A stretch of DNA of 64,000 bases from Maribacter cobaltidurans (GCF_002269385.1 NZ_CP022957.1:3339001-3403000); one strand, 5' to 3'. Positions 44,476 through 53,881 are shown, counted from the first letter of the stretch. The notes: generated by a model from the letters alone, not told the origin. Program-made: numbers and translations.

Positions 44476-45405
44476 ATGAGCGAACTGAGTGTAAATCACT
44501 TGCTAGGGATTAAATATTTGAACGAGTCGGATATTCAGCTCATTTTTGAAACAGCAGATCATTTTAAAGAGGTCATCAATAGGTCCATAAAAAAGGTGCC
44601 TTCACTCAGGGACATTACTATTGCCAATATATTTTTTGAAAATAGTACACGCACCAAGTTGTCCTTTGAACTCGCAGAAAAAAGACTTTCTGCGGATGTA
44701 CTGAACTTTTCGGCAAGCCAATCATCTGTTAAAAAGGGGGAAACTCTTATTGATACTGTGAACAACATCTTATCCATGAAAGTGGATATGGTGGTCATGA
44801 GACATCCCAATCCAGGTGCCGGAATTTTTCTTTCCAAACATGTAAATGCATCCATAATCAATGCCGGTGATGGAGCCCATGAACACCCTACACAAGCTCT
44901 GCTGGATTCTTTTTCCATTCGGGAAAGATTAGGAGATGTCACTGGAAAAAACGTGGTCATCGTTGGCGATATATTGCATTCAAGGGTAGCCCTATCCAAT
45001 ATTTTTGCTTTAAAATTACAGGGGGCAAATGTTAAAGTGTGTGGTCCAAAGACTCTGATACCCAAATACATAGATTCATTGGGGGTTGGTGTGGAGATGA
45101 ATTTAAGAAAGGCTTTGGAATGGTGTGATGTGGCCAACATGCTTCGCATTCAGAATGAACGGTTGGATATCAGTTATTTCCCAACGACAAGGGAGTACAC
45201 CCAACAATTTGGTGTAAATAAAAAATTATTGGATAGTTTGGACAAGGAAATCGTAATAATGCATCCAGGACCTATAAATAGGGGGGTGGAAATTACCAGT
45301 GATGTGGCAGATTCCAAACAATCCATCATTCTTAACCAGGTAGAAAATGGTGTTGCCATTCGTATGGCGGTAATTTATTTGTTAGCTTCAAAAATTAAAA
45401 AATAA
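44476..45405 (+). CDS. pyrB: Aspartate carbamoyltransferase catalytic subunit
   Basis: The 309-residue protein has carbamoyl-phosphate site ENSTRTKLSFE (about residues 54-64) and HPTQALLD (about 136-143), plus MHPGPINRGVE near the C-terminus. It forms carbamoyl aspartate in pyrimidine synthesis. No pyrI is adjacent, so the enzyme probably works without the regulatory subunit. It lies 6 bases after pyrR and 5 bases before the small gene leading to rnz. Confidence 0.96.
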   Translation: MSELSVNHLLGIKYLNESDIQLIFETADHFKEVINRSIKKVPSLRDITIANIFFENSTRTKLSFELAEKRLSADVLNFSASQSSVKKGETLIDTVNNILSMKVDMVVMRHPNPGAGIFLSKHVNASIINAGDGAHEHPTQALLDSFSIRERLGDVTGKNVVIVGDILHSRVALSNIFALKLQGANVKVCGPKTLIPKYIDSLGVGVEMNLRKALEWCDVANMLRIQNERLDISYFPTTREYTQQFGVNKKLLDSLDKEIVIMHPGPINRGVEITSDVADSKQSIILNQVENGVAIRMAVIYLLASKIKK

Positions 45406-45410
45406 GATGT

Positions 45411-45743
45411 ATGATTTTTGATAAGGACGGAACTACGACCATAATTGATCAGGAAAAGAAATCGCTGTCCATCTTTTTAAAAAATTTGGATGAACGTTAT
45501 CAAGAGGTTAAAAATGATAACCTCATCATAAACTTATTCACATTTGACAAGTTAACTTCAGGCGATGTACTTGAGTTTTTGGACATTTCAAACCTCCATA
45601 GGAAATCAGGGAAATCTTTTGTTATAGTTACGGATAAGGTGACTTATGATGAGGTTCCCGATGAAATAATTGTGGCTCCAACACTTCAGGAAGCCAAGGA
45701 TATCATTGAAATGGAGGAAATCGAAAGAGACCTTGACCTGTGA
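45411..45743 (+). CDS. Small protein coupled to rnz, STAS-like
   Basis: This 110-residue protein of alternating alpha/beta pattern (NLIINLFTFDKLTSGDVLEFLDI, SFVIVTDKVTYDEV, APTLQEAKDII as separate elements) suggests a STAS-like fold, but this is only a pattern impression. Its stop overlaps the GTG start of rnz by 3 bases (GTGA at 45740-45743). The pairing with ribonuclease Z appears conserved in flavobacteria as far as I recall, so databases may label it by context. It follows pyrB after 5 bases. No function can be assigned. Confidence 0.75.
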   Translation: MIFDKDGTTTIIDQEKKSLSIFLKNLDERYQEVKNDNLIINLFTFDKLTSGDVLEFLDISNLHRKSGKSFVIVTDKVTYDEVPDEIIVAPTLQEAKDIIEMEEIERDLDL

Positions 45744-46648
45744 AATTGACCATTCTTGGTTGTTATGCGGCCACTCCAAGGACCTTGACCAATCCTACTT
45801 CACAGGTTTTGGAAGTTAAAAACCATATGTTTTTGATAGATTGTGGCGAGGGTACCCAAGTTCAGCTTCGTAAGCACAAAATCAAGTTTTCCAGGATCAA
45901 CCACATATTTATTTCCCATCTTCACGGAGATCACTTCTTTGGGCTTCCGGGATTGGTTTCAACATTTCGTTTACTGGGAAGAGAAAAGGAACTCAACATT
46001 TATGGCCCAAAAGGAATAAAAGAGGCCATAACCATGTTGCTAAAACTTGGAGATTCATGGACGAATTACCCACTCCGATTCCATGAATTAAGTTCAGGGG
46101 AAAGTGAACTTGTTTATGAAGATGATAAAATTACGGTACACACGATACCCTTGGATCATAGGATATATACCAATGGATTTTTATTCAAGGAAAAGTTGGG
46201 TGAAAGAAAGTTGAACATAGAGGCGGTTAGGTATTATGAAATTGACAAGGCGTATTATAATAATATTAAAAGGGGAAGGGATATCGTCACGGAAATAGGT
46301 GAAATAATTCCCAATAAGGCGTTGACTTTTGATCCACCAAAACCCACTTCATATGCCTTTTGCAGTGATACCGCCTATAAACCTGAAATTGTACCAATTA
46401 TCAAACAAGTGGATTGTTTATACCATGAGGCTACCTTTTTGGAATCCGAAACTCATTTGGCGAAAAAGACCAAACACTCCACCGCAATACAGGCTGCAAT
46501 AATTGCAAAGGAAGCCTCGGTAAATAAATTGATTTTGGGACATTATTCTACCCGATATCCTTCTATCCAATTATTTAAGGAAGAGGCTAGCCAAGTTTTT
46601 GATCAGGTGGAATTGGCAGATGATGGCAAATCTTTCGAGTTTATTTAA
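45740..46648 (+). CDS. rnz: Ribonuclease Z
   Basis: The 302-residue protein has a metallo-beta-lactamase fold with the zinc motif SHLHGDH (HxHxDH), an early GEGTQVQLR, the CSDTAY segment, and HSTAIQAA and GHYSTRY toward the end, the standard tRNase Z set. It cuts the 3' trailer of pre-tRNAs. The start is GTG at 45740, overlapping the stop of the upstream small gene, so expression is probably coupled to it and to pyrB. Confidence 0.95.
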   Translation: MKLTILGCYAATPRTLTNPTSQVLEVKNHMFLIDCGEGTQVQLRKHKIKFSRINHIFISHLHGDHFFGLPGLVSTFRLLGREKELNIYGPKGIKEAITMLLKLGDSWTNYPLRFHELSSGESELVYEDDKITVHTIPLDHRIYTNGFLFKEKLGERKLNIEAVRYYEIDKAYYNNIKRGRDIVTEIGEIIPNKALTFDPPKPTSYAFCSDTAYKPEIVPIIKQVDCLYHEATFLESETHLAKKTKHSTAIQAAIIAKEASVNKLILGHYSTRYPSIQLFKEEASQVFDQVELADDGKSFEFI

Positions 46649-46699
46649 AACAAGCACGCAACCAAAGGTTAATAGCAATATCTTCTTATAAATATTGAC

Positions 46700-47200
46700 A
46701 TGAAGAATACCATTTTATTGACTTTTATATTTCTATTGTTCACATCGATTTCTTGTGAAAAAGAAGATGGAATAACCTCGGAGTTAAGAGGTAATGCTAT
46801 CATCGGTACTTGGAACCATATAGATGAAATACCTAGTGGCGGTATACGGGAGGATTATCGGTATTTCGATGTGGAGACTTTGCATACCTTCGAGTTGGAC
46901 GGAACCTACACCTATAAAGTGAATTACTATGGTTTTAAGGATGAGAACCCAAATGAACTAATGGGGCAATCCGAGAATAAAGGAACTTTTGAAGTTAACA
47001 ACGATAGTGTTTTCATGAGGGTTTTTGAAAATACTTCTTGGGAAAAAGGATTTAAGCCGAAGCCTGAGACCATCCCATTAAATGGAGAGGCCTATGGGAA
47101 TCGGTTTACTATAAAGAACGAAACATTGACTTTGTATTATATTTCATATCCTGCCGATGCACCAGTACAGACCCAAATGAGTTTTAAAAGGGTTGAATAG
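46700..47200 (+). CDS. Lipocalin-like lipoprotein
   Basis: This 166-residue protein has a lipobox (TSISC, Cys19) and a beta-rich body of lipocalin-like type (IIGTWNHID, HTFELDGTYTYKV, NKGTFEVNNDSVFMRV, TLTLYYISY) similar to the 'lipocalin family' proteins of Bacteroidota that begin with a GTW motif. It stands alone between rnz and pdxH with its own terminator. Binding partner unknown. Confidence 0.75.
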   Translation: MKNTILLTFIFLLFTSISCEKEDGITSELRGNAIIGTWNHIDEIPSGGIREDYRYFDVETLHTFELDGTYTYKVNYYGFKDENPNELMGQSENKGTFEVNNDSVFMRVFENTSWEKGFKPKPETIPLNGEAYGNRFTIKNETLTLYYISYPADAPVQTQMSFKRVE

Positions 47201-47220
47201 GTTAAAATTAATTGTTTAAT

Positions 47221-47265
47221 AAGACCCCAAAGGTGATTAAAGCTTTTGGGGTCTTGTTATTTTTA
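47221..47265 (+). terminator. Rho-independent terminator of the lipocalin-like gene
   Basis: AAGACCCCAAA (47221-47231) pairs with TTTGGGGTCTT (47245-47255), followed by GTTATTTTT. Confidence 0.88.
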
Positions 47266-47301
47266 TTGATCTTTGAGTATCTTGTTTTTTTAGATTAGAA
47301 T

Positions 47302-47949
47302 ATGCAGAAAGACCTAGGTAATTACAGGAAATCTTACGAGAAAAGTGCCTTAATGGAGGACAGTATCTCCGATAATCCCATGCAGCTATTTAAAACGTGG
47401 TTCCATGAAGTAGAAGAATCGGATGGTGTGGATGAACCTAATGCGATGACCGTGTCTACAATAGGTTTGGACGGATTTCCCAAAAACAGGGTAGTGTTGC
47501 TGAAAAAATTTACTCACGAAGGTTTTATTTTTTATACAAATTATACCAGTGAGAAAGGAAAGGCCATTGCAAGCAACCCTAACATGTGTATATCCTTTTT
47601 TTGGCCCAACATGGAGAGGCAGGTCATCATTAAGGGCAAGGCGGAAAAGCTTGCCAACAATCTTTCCGACGGTTATTTTGAATCTCGCCCTAAAGGCAGT
47701 CAGTTAGGGGCATTGGTTTCCAATCAAAGTAATGTTATTTCTTCAAGAACGGTATTGGAAAAAGAGCTTTCACAATTAGAGAAAAAATATGAAAACAAAG
47801 AAGTGCCACGGCCGGATTATTGGGGCGGGTATTTGGTAAAGCCATTATCCATAGAGTTTTGGCAAGGTAGGCCAAATAGGTTACATGATAGAATCAGGTA
47901 TACTTTGCAAGAGGATTGGAATTGGAAAATGGAGCGATTGGCCCCTTAA
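47302..47949 (+). CDS. pdxH: Pyridoxamine 5'-phosphate oxidase
   Basis: The 215-residue protein has the PNPOx fold: an FMN-binding stretch NRVVLLKKF, a GFIFYTNYTSEKGKAI segment, FFWPNMERQVIIKG, and the C-terminal WQGRPNRLHDRIRY. The length is typical. It makes pyridoxal 5'-phosphate from the pyridoxine or pyridoxamine phosphates in the cytosol. It is followed by the SixA-like gene after 13 bases, so they may share a transcript. Confidence 0.95.
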   Translation: MQKDLGNYRKSYEKSALMEDSISDNPMQLFKTWFHEVEESDGVDEPNAMTVSTIGLDGFPKNRVVLLKKFTHEGFIFYTNYTSEKGKAIASNPNMCISFFWPNMERQVIIKGKAEKLANNLSDGYFESRPKGSQLGALVSNQSNVISSRTVLEKELSQLEKKYENKEVPRPDYWGGYLVKPLSIEFWQGRPNRLHDRIRYTLQEDWNWKMERLAP

Positions 47950-47962
47950 TTATTAAAAAAGA

Positions 47963-48448
47963 ATGAAAAATCTATTGTTCATGCGTCATGGCAAATCATC
48001 TTGGGATCTTGACGTTAGCGACCAAGACAGGCCGTTGGCCCAAAGGGGTATAACAGATGCACACTTGGTAGGAAGGAGGCTTTTTAAAGGGAACATTAAA
48101 CCTGACTTTGTCTTTTCAAGTCCTGCAAATAGGGCGTTGCATACCGCCATGATTTGCTTGAGGAATTTAAAATATCCCATGGACCGATTTCAAGTTTCGA
48201 CAGATTTATATGATTTTTCGGGAGATCAAGTATTGGATTTCATAAAGAAAACAGATGATGTCTTGGATACTATTTTGATTTTTGGACACAATAATGCCTT
48301 TACCCATTTGGTAAATTCTCTAGGAGATTCCTATATTGACAATGTTCCAACAAGTGGCTTTGTCCACATACAATTTAATGAAGAATCTTGGTCCGATATT
48401 TCCCAAGGCCGAACAATAGAAACCGTTTTCCCAAAGCATTTAAAATAA
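47963..48448 (+). CDS. SixA-type histidine phosphatase
   Basis: The 161-residue protein is a histidine phosphatase superfamily member with the RHG motif at residues 8-10 (catalytic His9), a second Arg in SSPANRALHTA, and the late His in IFGHNNAF. It resembles SixA, which removes phosphate from His-containing phosphotransfer proteins. Its stop overlaps the ppk1 ATG (TAATG at 48446-48450), so translation is probably coupled to polyphosphate kinase; a link to phosphate or polyphosphate metabolism is inference. Confidence 0.87.
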   Translation: MKNLLFMRHGKSSWDLDVSDQDRPLAQRGITDAHLVGRRLFKGNIKPDFVFSSPANRALHTAMICLRNLKYPMDRFQVSTDLYDFSGDQVLDFIKKTDDVLDTILIFGHNNAFTHLVNSLGDSYIDNVPTSGFVHIQFNEESWSDISQGRTIETVFPKHLK

Positions 48449-50520
48449 TGGTAAAATTTAATAATCAGTACGTTAATAGAGAAATTAGTTGGTTATGGTT
48501 CAATGAACGCGTACTACAGGAAAGTGCGGATAAGAATGTGCCACTTATTGAGCGATTACGTTTCTTGGGAATCTTTTCTAACAACCTTGATGAATTTTTC
48601 AAGGTTAGATATGCAACCGTGAAAAGAATAGTGGAAGCGGGCAAAACGGGAAAAAGTGTTTTGGGAGGTGAAAAAGCGAAGGACCTTCTAGAGGAGATTA
48701 CGGAAATCGTAATAAAGCAACAGGCCAAGAGTTTGGTTATTTTAAAGAGTATTGAAGAAGAGCTCGAAAGGGAAAACATCTTTATTATACGGGAAACCGC
48801 CTTAAATAAAACCCAAAAGGAATTTGTAAAGCAGTATTTTTTGCAAAATGTGAGTCCACAGCTCATGACCATCATCCTTAATGATTTGACTCGTTTTCCT
48901 ACCCTAAAGGATACGGCTGCATATTTGGCTATTAAAATGATAATCAAAAGCGATAAAACCAATAAGGAGAAACGTTTTGCACTTATTGAAATTCCCAAAG
49001 GAATAGATCGCTTTGTCGTGCTACCAAAGGAGGGTGATAAAAATTACATCATAATTCTGGATGATCTAATTCGATATTGTTTGGTTAATATTTTCACCAT
49101 GTTCGAATACGAATCCATTTCTGCACATATGATTAAGATTACAAGGGATGCAGAGCTGGATATGGACAATGACCTTAGCAAGAGTTTCATCGAGAAAATT
49201 TCCTCAAGTGTAGAGCACAGAAAAATAAGCGATCCGGTACGTTTTGTATATGATAAAAGTATAGCCAAGGATACGCTCGCATTTCTAAAGGAAAAAATGC
49301 AAATAGAGGATACGGATAGTGTAATCCCAGGTGGGAGATATCACAATAAAAGGGATTACATGGGCTTCCCGAGTTTGGATAGAAACGATTTGTTGTATGA
49401 TAAAATCAAACCCCTACCAGTAAAGGGATTGAGCATTGAGGGTAGTATATTGGAAAGCATAAGCCAAAAGGATTATTTGCAGTATACACCCTACCACACA
49501 TTCACCTATATTCTGAAGTTTTTAAGGGAGGCTGCATTAGACCCCAAGGTAAAGACTATTAAGATAACGGTATATCGCTTGGCAAACAATTCCCAAGTAG
49601 CTGCATCATTGATAAATGCGGTGAAAAATGGAAAGCAGGTTACGGTTCAGATAGAACTACAGGCACGTTTTGATGAACAGGCCAATATTGAATATGCGGA
49701 ACAATTGCAGGCCGAGGGAGTTAAATTGATATTTGGTGTACCTGGACTTAAGGTACATAGTAAAATATGCTTAATAGAACGTGAAGAAGATGAAGGCCTT
49801 AAACGATATGGGTTTATAAGCACGGGTAACTTTAATGAGTCCACGGCCCGCATTTACACAGATTATACATTATTTACTTCCCATCCACCGATCCTTAAGG
49901 AATTAAACAAGGTATTTGATTTTTTTGAAACAACTTATAAAATAAACAAATACAAACATTTGATTGTGTCTCCCCATTATACCAAGAAGGTATTCCATAA
50001 GTTGATCGATCAGGAAATTGCCAATGCCATTGTGGGAAAGGAAGCTTTCATCAAAATAAAAATGAACAGTTTCACTTCCTATGAAATGGTTGATAAATTG
50101 TACGAAGCAAGTAGGGCGGGAGTCAAAATTCAATTAATTGTTCGTGGAATTTGCTGTTTGGTACCGGGAGTCAAGGGTATGAGCGAGAACATTGAGGCCA
50201 TTAGTGTGGTTGATAAATTCTTGGAGCATACCAGGCTTTTTGTGTTTGCCAATGCCGGTAATCCAAAAGTGTATATTTCCTCTGCGGACTGGATGACCAG
50301 AAATCTGGATTATCGAGTGGAAGTGGGCTGCCCAATCTATGATGATGATATCAAACAGGAATTAATGGACACATTTGAAATCTGCTGGAGGGATAACCTA
50401 AAGGCCAGGGTTTTTTCGGAGAAGCAGGACAATGCCTATAGGAAGGCAAAATCACCCAAGCATCGCTCACAGTTTGAGACCTATGATTACTATGTGAATA
50501 AGATAAAGGGCGATAAATAG
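48448..50520 (+). CDS. ppk1: Polyphosphate kinase 1
   Basis: The 690-residue protein has N-terminal PPK_N (REISWLWFNERVLQE and NNLDEFFKVR), the middle domain, and two phospholipase-D-like catalytic domains with the autophosphorylated His in KVHSKICLIE and the second conserved His in FLEHTRLFVF. It makes polyphosphate reversibly from ATP. I use the ATG at 48448 (MVKFNNQ) overlapping the previous stop by one base; the extension to 48388 overlaps the preceding gene and lacks family similarity. The following gene is convergent. Confidence 0.95.
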   Translation: MVKFNNQYVNREISWLWFNERVLQESADKNVPLIERLRFLGIFSNNLDEFFKVRYATVKRIVEAGKTGKSVLGGEKAKDLLEEITEIVIKQQAKSLVILKSIEEELERENIFIIRETALNKTQKEFVKQYFLQNVSPQLMTIILNDLTRFPTLKDTAAYLAIKMIIKSDKTNKEKRFALIEIPKGIDRFVVLPKEGDKNYIIILDDLIRYCLVNIFTMFEYESISAHMIKITRDAELDMDNDLSKSFIEKISSSVEHRKISDPVRFVYDKSIAKDTLAFLKEKMQIEDTDSVIPGGRYHNKRDYMGFPSLDRNDLLYDKIKPLPVKGLSIEGSILESISQKDYLQYTPYHTFTYILKFLREAALDPKVKTIKITVYRLANNSQVAASLINAVKNGKQVTVQIELQARFDEQANIEYAEQLQAEGVKLIFGVPGLKVHSKICLIEREEDEGLKRYGFISTGNFNESTARIYTDYTLFTSHPPILKELNKVFDFFETTYKINKYKHLIVSPHYTKKVFHKLIDQEIANAIVGKEAFIKIKMNSFTSYEMVDKLYEASRAGVKIQLIVRGICCLVPGVKGMSENIEAISVVDKFLEHTRLFVFANAGNPKVYISSADWMTRNLDYRVEVGCPIYDDDIKQELMDTFEICWRDNLKARVFSEKQDNAYRKAKSPKHRSQFETYDYYVNKIKGDK

Positions 50521-50531
50521 GAGGTCTCTTT

Positions 50532-51116
50532 TTACCCGTGTACCTTTTCGGATTTACTGAGGTTTTTCATAATCTCTGCTTCGTAATCAAGTAGGGCCTG
50601 CCATTTTTGGTCTACTTCTTTTCTATCACCGTATTTTCGGGCGAATTTTAGAAACATTGTGTAATGTCCGGCTTCACTGATCATCAGTTTGTGATAGAAG
50701 TCTGCAAGTTTTTTATCAGGAAGTTCCTCGGACAGAAGCCTAAAACGCTCACAACTACGAGCCTCTATCAGAGCTGCATATAAAAGCCGATGTACCAACT
50801 GTGTGGTTCGGCTTCCGCCTTTTGGAAAAAATTTTAAAAGTTCCAATACATACTCATCCTTTCTGTCCCTCCCCAATTTTTGCCCTCTTTCCAAAATGAG
50901 ATCGTGAACCATCTTAAAGTGCCCCATTTCTTCCCTGGAAAGTGCTACCATTTCTTCAACAAGTTCTGTGTATTCCGGGAAGGATACAATTAAGGATATG
51001 GCGGTACTTGCAGCCTTTTGCTCACAGTAGGCATGGTCCGTTAAGATTTCATCGATATTCTTTTCAACAATATTTACCCATCTGGGGTCTGTGGGCAATT
51101 TTAAACCTAACATCAT
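50532..51116 (-). CDS. miaE: tRNA-(ms2io6A)-hydroxylase
   Basis: The 194-residue protein is a ferritin-like diiron enzyme with metal-binding glutamates and histidines in CEQKAAS (Glu32), EEMGHFKMVHD (Glu63, His66), EARSCERF, and EAGHYTMFLKFA. MiaE hydroxylates the isopentenyl group of ms2i6A37 in tRNA with O2. It is divergent from the ebo operon; a shared 96-base intergenic region contains promoters for both directions. Confidence 0.92.
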   Translation of the reverse strand: MMLGLKLPTDPRWVNIVEKNIDEILTDHAYCEQKAASTAISLIVSFPEYTELVEEMVALSREEMGHFKMVHDLILERGQKLGRDRKDEYVLELLKFFPKGGSRTTQLVHRLLYAALIEARSCERFRLLSEELPDKKLADFYHKLMISEAGHYTMFLKFARKYGDRKEVDQKWQALLDYEAEIMKNLSKSEKVHG

Positions 51117-51176
51117 TTTTAACGCTTATTAACCTTGTTTAGGTTGTAAAAATAAGGCTTTGTGGGTTTTAATAAT

Positions 51177-51184
51177 TATTTTTG
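51177..51184 (+). promoter_or_regulatory. Candidate -7 element of the ebo operon
   Basis: TATTTTTG matches TAnnTTTG; TTG at 51160-51162 lies 14 bases upstream, somewhat close for a -33 box. The transcript would begin near 51191, about 22 bases before eboA. On the opposite strand TATTTTTA at 51147-51154 is a weaker candidate for miaE. Confidence 0.6.
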
Positions 51185-51212
51185 GGGAAAGAGAAATTAG
51201 AATATACACAAA

Positions 51213-52061
51213 ATGCAAGTAAGCGAACGTATTAAGGATGCGCTTGAAGCCCAGGCGGATCAAGGTTCCTTGAAATGGTTAAATGAAAAAATTAAAAAAC
51301 TGGAAGAAGATAAATCCGTGAGGGATTTATTTATGTCGTACAGTTTACTGGCGTCGAAATTTGATAAGGGCTCCAAACTTCAGATTCAAAACTCAGATAG
51401 TGAAGCCCTAATTTTTTTGACTTCGCACAATGCAAATCTCTTGGAGGTCGCTAGGATATACCTTTTAATCAAAGTCCTGGAAATAGATAGGGATTTTTAT
51501 GGACCAAAAGTGGCCAATATTATTCAAGTTGCGGATATAACCGAGCTTGAAACTTTTCTGAAATTTTTAGATTTATTGCCTTATCCGGAAATGTTCAGAT
51601 TCACTGCAGTGGAGGCCCTACGTACAAATATCTCCGTAATTTTTGATGCTATCACTTTGAACAATCCTTATCCCGCTAAGTACTTTAATGACCAACAATG
51701 GAACCAAATGTATTTAAAGGCCGCTTTTATGGAGCGTGATCTTTCCAAAATACCGTCGGTAGATGAAAGGGCCAATGCAGATCTCGCCAGAATTATTTCC
51801 GATTATGCCCATGAACGATGGGCGGCCTCGCGAAAGATTGACCCCATGTTTTGGCGTCCAGTCTCCGGGTTCTTGAATCCTGTTTTACTTAGGGATATGG
51901 AACATTTGATAGACAGTGAGGATGCATTGGAAAATAAGGCTGGGGCATTATGTTGTTATCATTCTGGCAAAGAAGAGGCTATGCAGATTTTAAATCGCAA
52001 ATCGGACTTGAAACAACAAATAGAAGAAGGTAAATTAACTTGGAAAAATTTAAAGAATTAA
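51213..52061 (+). CDS. eboA: EboA-family metabolite traffic protein
   Basis: The 282-residue, mostly helical, soluble protein matches EboA in length and context (ALEAQADQGSLKWLNEKI, RLLLASKF-type start region, GALCCYHSGKEEAM near residue 245). It is the first gene of a complete ebo cluster. EboA has no known catalytic activity; in cyanobacteria the ebo genes are needed to place a scytonemin precursor in the periplasm. It has no signal peptide or membrane helix. It is followed by eboB after 6 bases. Confidence 0.88.
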   Translation: MQVSERIKDALEAQADQGSLKWLNEKIKKLEEDKSVRDLFMSYSLLASKFDKGSKLQIQNSDSEALIFLTSHNANLLEVARIYLLIKVLEIDRDFYGPKVANIIQVADITELETFLKFLDLLPYPEMFRFTAVEALRTNISVIFDAITLNNPYPAKYFNDQQWNQMYLKAAFMERDLSKIPSVDERANADLARIISDYAHERWAASRKIDPMFWRPVSGFLNPVLLRDMEHLIDSEDALENKAGALCCYHSGKEEAMQILNRKSDLKQQIEEGKLTWKNLKN

Positions 52062-52067
52062 ATAAAT

Positions 52068-52976
52068 ATGGAAGATAATTTGATGATAATCGATCCACAT
52101 GTACATATGTCGTCCAGAACAACGGATGATTATGAAGCAATGCAACAGGCAGGTGTCGTAGCAATAATAGAGCCTTCTTTTTGGTTGGGTCAACCTAGGA
52201 CGCAAGTGGGGTCGTTTCAAGACTATTTTAGCAGCTTGGTGGGCTGGGAACCTTTTCGGGCAAGCCAGTTTGGTATAAAGCACTACTGTACTATCGGTTT
52301 AAATTCCAAAGAGGCCAATAATGAGGCCTTGGCGGAACAAGTAGTTGAACTGTTGCCACTTTATCTGCATAAGGAGAATGTAGTTGCCATAGGCGAAATT
52401 GGATATGACGACCAAACTCCCGCAGAGGACAAATATTTTAGGATGCAATTGGAATTGGCCAAAGAATTGGATATGACTGTCCAGGTACATACCCCTCATA
52501 GGGATAAAAAAGCTGGGACTATCAAAAGTATGGAGGTATGCTTGGAGCACGGATTAGATCCGGCAAATGTAATTATTGACCATAATAATGAGGAAACCGT
52601 AAAGGAGGTCTTGGATAGGGGGTTTATAGCAGCGTTCACTATATATCCTAAAACTAAAATGGGCAATGAAAGAATGGTAGAAGTAGTTCGCAAGTTTGGT
52701 AGCGATAATATTATTGTTGATAGCTCGGCAGACTGGGGTGTAAGTGATCCGTTGGCAGTACCAAAGACTGCTTCCTTGATGTTAAAAAGAGGAATTTCCC
52801 GGGAAGATGTCGTGAAAACCTGTTATCAAAATGCCTTGGATGCGTTCAGCAAAAACGGAAGAATGAAAGAGGAACATTGGTTGGCACCAAAAGGAATAGA
52901 TCAATCACAACTTTTTAATGATAATAGCGTTTTAAGAGGGCAAACACCTCGGATAGATTCCGAACAAATCTCTTAG
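52068..52976 (+). CDS. eboB: EboB, TatD-like metal-dependent hydrolase
   Basis: The 302-residue protein is an amidohydrolase-fold enzyme of TatD type. Metal ligands are visible: the HxH motif in DPHVHMS (about residues 6-12), Glu in VAIGEIGYDD, His in VQVHTPHRDK, His in IIDHNNEE and Asp in IIVDSSADWG. All the canonical positions are present, so an active hydrolase is likely, though on a metabolite rather than DNA in this context. It lies between eboA (6-base gap) and eboC (1-base gap). Confidence 0.88.
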   Translation: MEDNLMIIDPHVHMSSRTTDDYEAMQQAGVVAIIEPSFWLGQPRTQVGSFQDYFSSLVGWEPFRASQFGIKHYCTIGLNSKEANNEALAEQVVELLPLYLHKENVVAIGEIGYDDQTPAEDKYFRMQLELAKELDMTVQVHTPHRDKKAGTIKSMEVCLEHGLDPANVIIDHNNEETVKEVLDRGFIAAFTIYPKTKMGNERMVEVVRKFGSDNIIVDSSADWGVSDPLAVPKTASLMLKRGISREDVVKTCYQNALDAFSKNGRMKEEHWLAPKGIDQSQLFNDNSVLRGQTPRIDSEQIS

Positions 52977-52977
52977 G

Positions 52978-53877
52978 ATGTTGAAAAAAATCATAGGTTT
53001 TGCCAGATTGGCAAGACCTGCCAACTTACCCACTGCCGCCGCGGATATATTTGCTGGTATCAGTTTGGCACTTTTTTCTTTGAATGTAAAAATTCCTGAA
53101 TTTTTTTCAGCAAATGGTGGAAGTATATGGTCTTTAGTATTTGCTTCGGTATTCCTTTATGCGGGAGGGGTTGTGTTTAATGATGTTTTTGATGCAAGGT
53201 TAGATGCCGTAGAACGCCCAGAGAGACCCATACCTAGTGGACTTGTTCCACAGGTTCAAGCCATTGTATGGGGTACATTGTTATTTGTTCTAGGGCTCTA
53301 TATGGCATTTACCGTAAATACATTGAGCGCAATCATCGCTCTTATTTTGATTATTGCAATTATTACCTACGACGCTTTGGCAAAAAAACATTTCTTTTTT
53401 GGGCCTTTGGTAATGGGTATCTGTCGAGGACTTAACCTTTTATTGGGTATGTCCATTATTGGTAGACTAGATTTATGGTGGATTTCATTGGCACCTCTAA
53501 TCTATATTTTTGCCATTACCTTGATCAGTAGGGGAGAAGTACATGGTAACAATAGAAGCCATATCACAATTGCAGGTTTGTTGTATGCCATTGTAGTAAC
53601 CTTTATCGGAATAAGCATTGGCTTAATAACGAACAACTTATTGATGTCAATACCTTTTTTGATTTTATTTGCCTTTTTGGTTTTTAAACCGCTAGTGGAA
53701 GCTTATAAAAACAACTCGCCGCAGAATATAAAAAAGGCGGTGATGGCCGGTGTATTATCTTTAGTGGTCATGGATGCCTGCTGGGTGGCTGGTTTTGCCA
53801 ACTGGTACGTTGCACTACTAGTTTTATTACTTTTGCCTTTATCATTACTTCTTTCTAGAATTTTTGCCGTTACTTAA
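52978..53877 (+). CDS. eboC: EboC, UbiA-like prenyltransferase-type membrane protein
   Basis: The 299-residue protein has about eight membrane helices and the UbiA first Asp-rich motif (FNDVFDARLDAVERPERPIPSG in the region around residues 63-84). The second motif is present in modified form (YDALAKKHFFFGP, then GICRGLNLLLG). UbiA enzymes attach prenyl groups to aromatic acceptors; whether EboC prenylates something or only resembles the family is unknown. Gaps are 1 base upstream and 4 bases to eboD. Confidence 0.9.
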   Translation: MLKKIIGFARLARPANLPTAAADIFAGISLALFSLNVKIPEFFSANGGSIWSLVFASVFLYAGGVVFNDVFDARLDAVERPERPIPSGLVPQVQAIVWGTLLFVLGLYMAFTVNTLSAIIALILIIAIITYDALAKKHFFFGPLVMGICRGLNLLLGMSIIGRLDLWWISLAPLIYIFAITLISRGEVHGNNRSHITIAGLLYAIVVTFIGISIGLITNNLLMSIPFLILFAFLVFKPLVEAYKNNSPQNIKKAVMAGVLSLVVMDACWVAGFANWYVALLVLLLLPLSLLLSRIFAVT

Positions 53878-53881
53878 GAAT

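Noticed and set aside
44559..45149. Open frame of 196 codons on the minus strand within pyrB.
   Set aside because: It lies wholly antisense to a well-matched pyrB, has no family resemblance and no start context; long antisense frames are a codon-bias effect.
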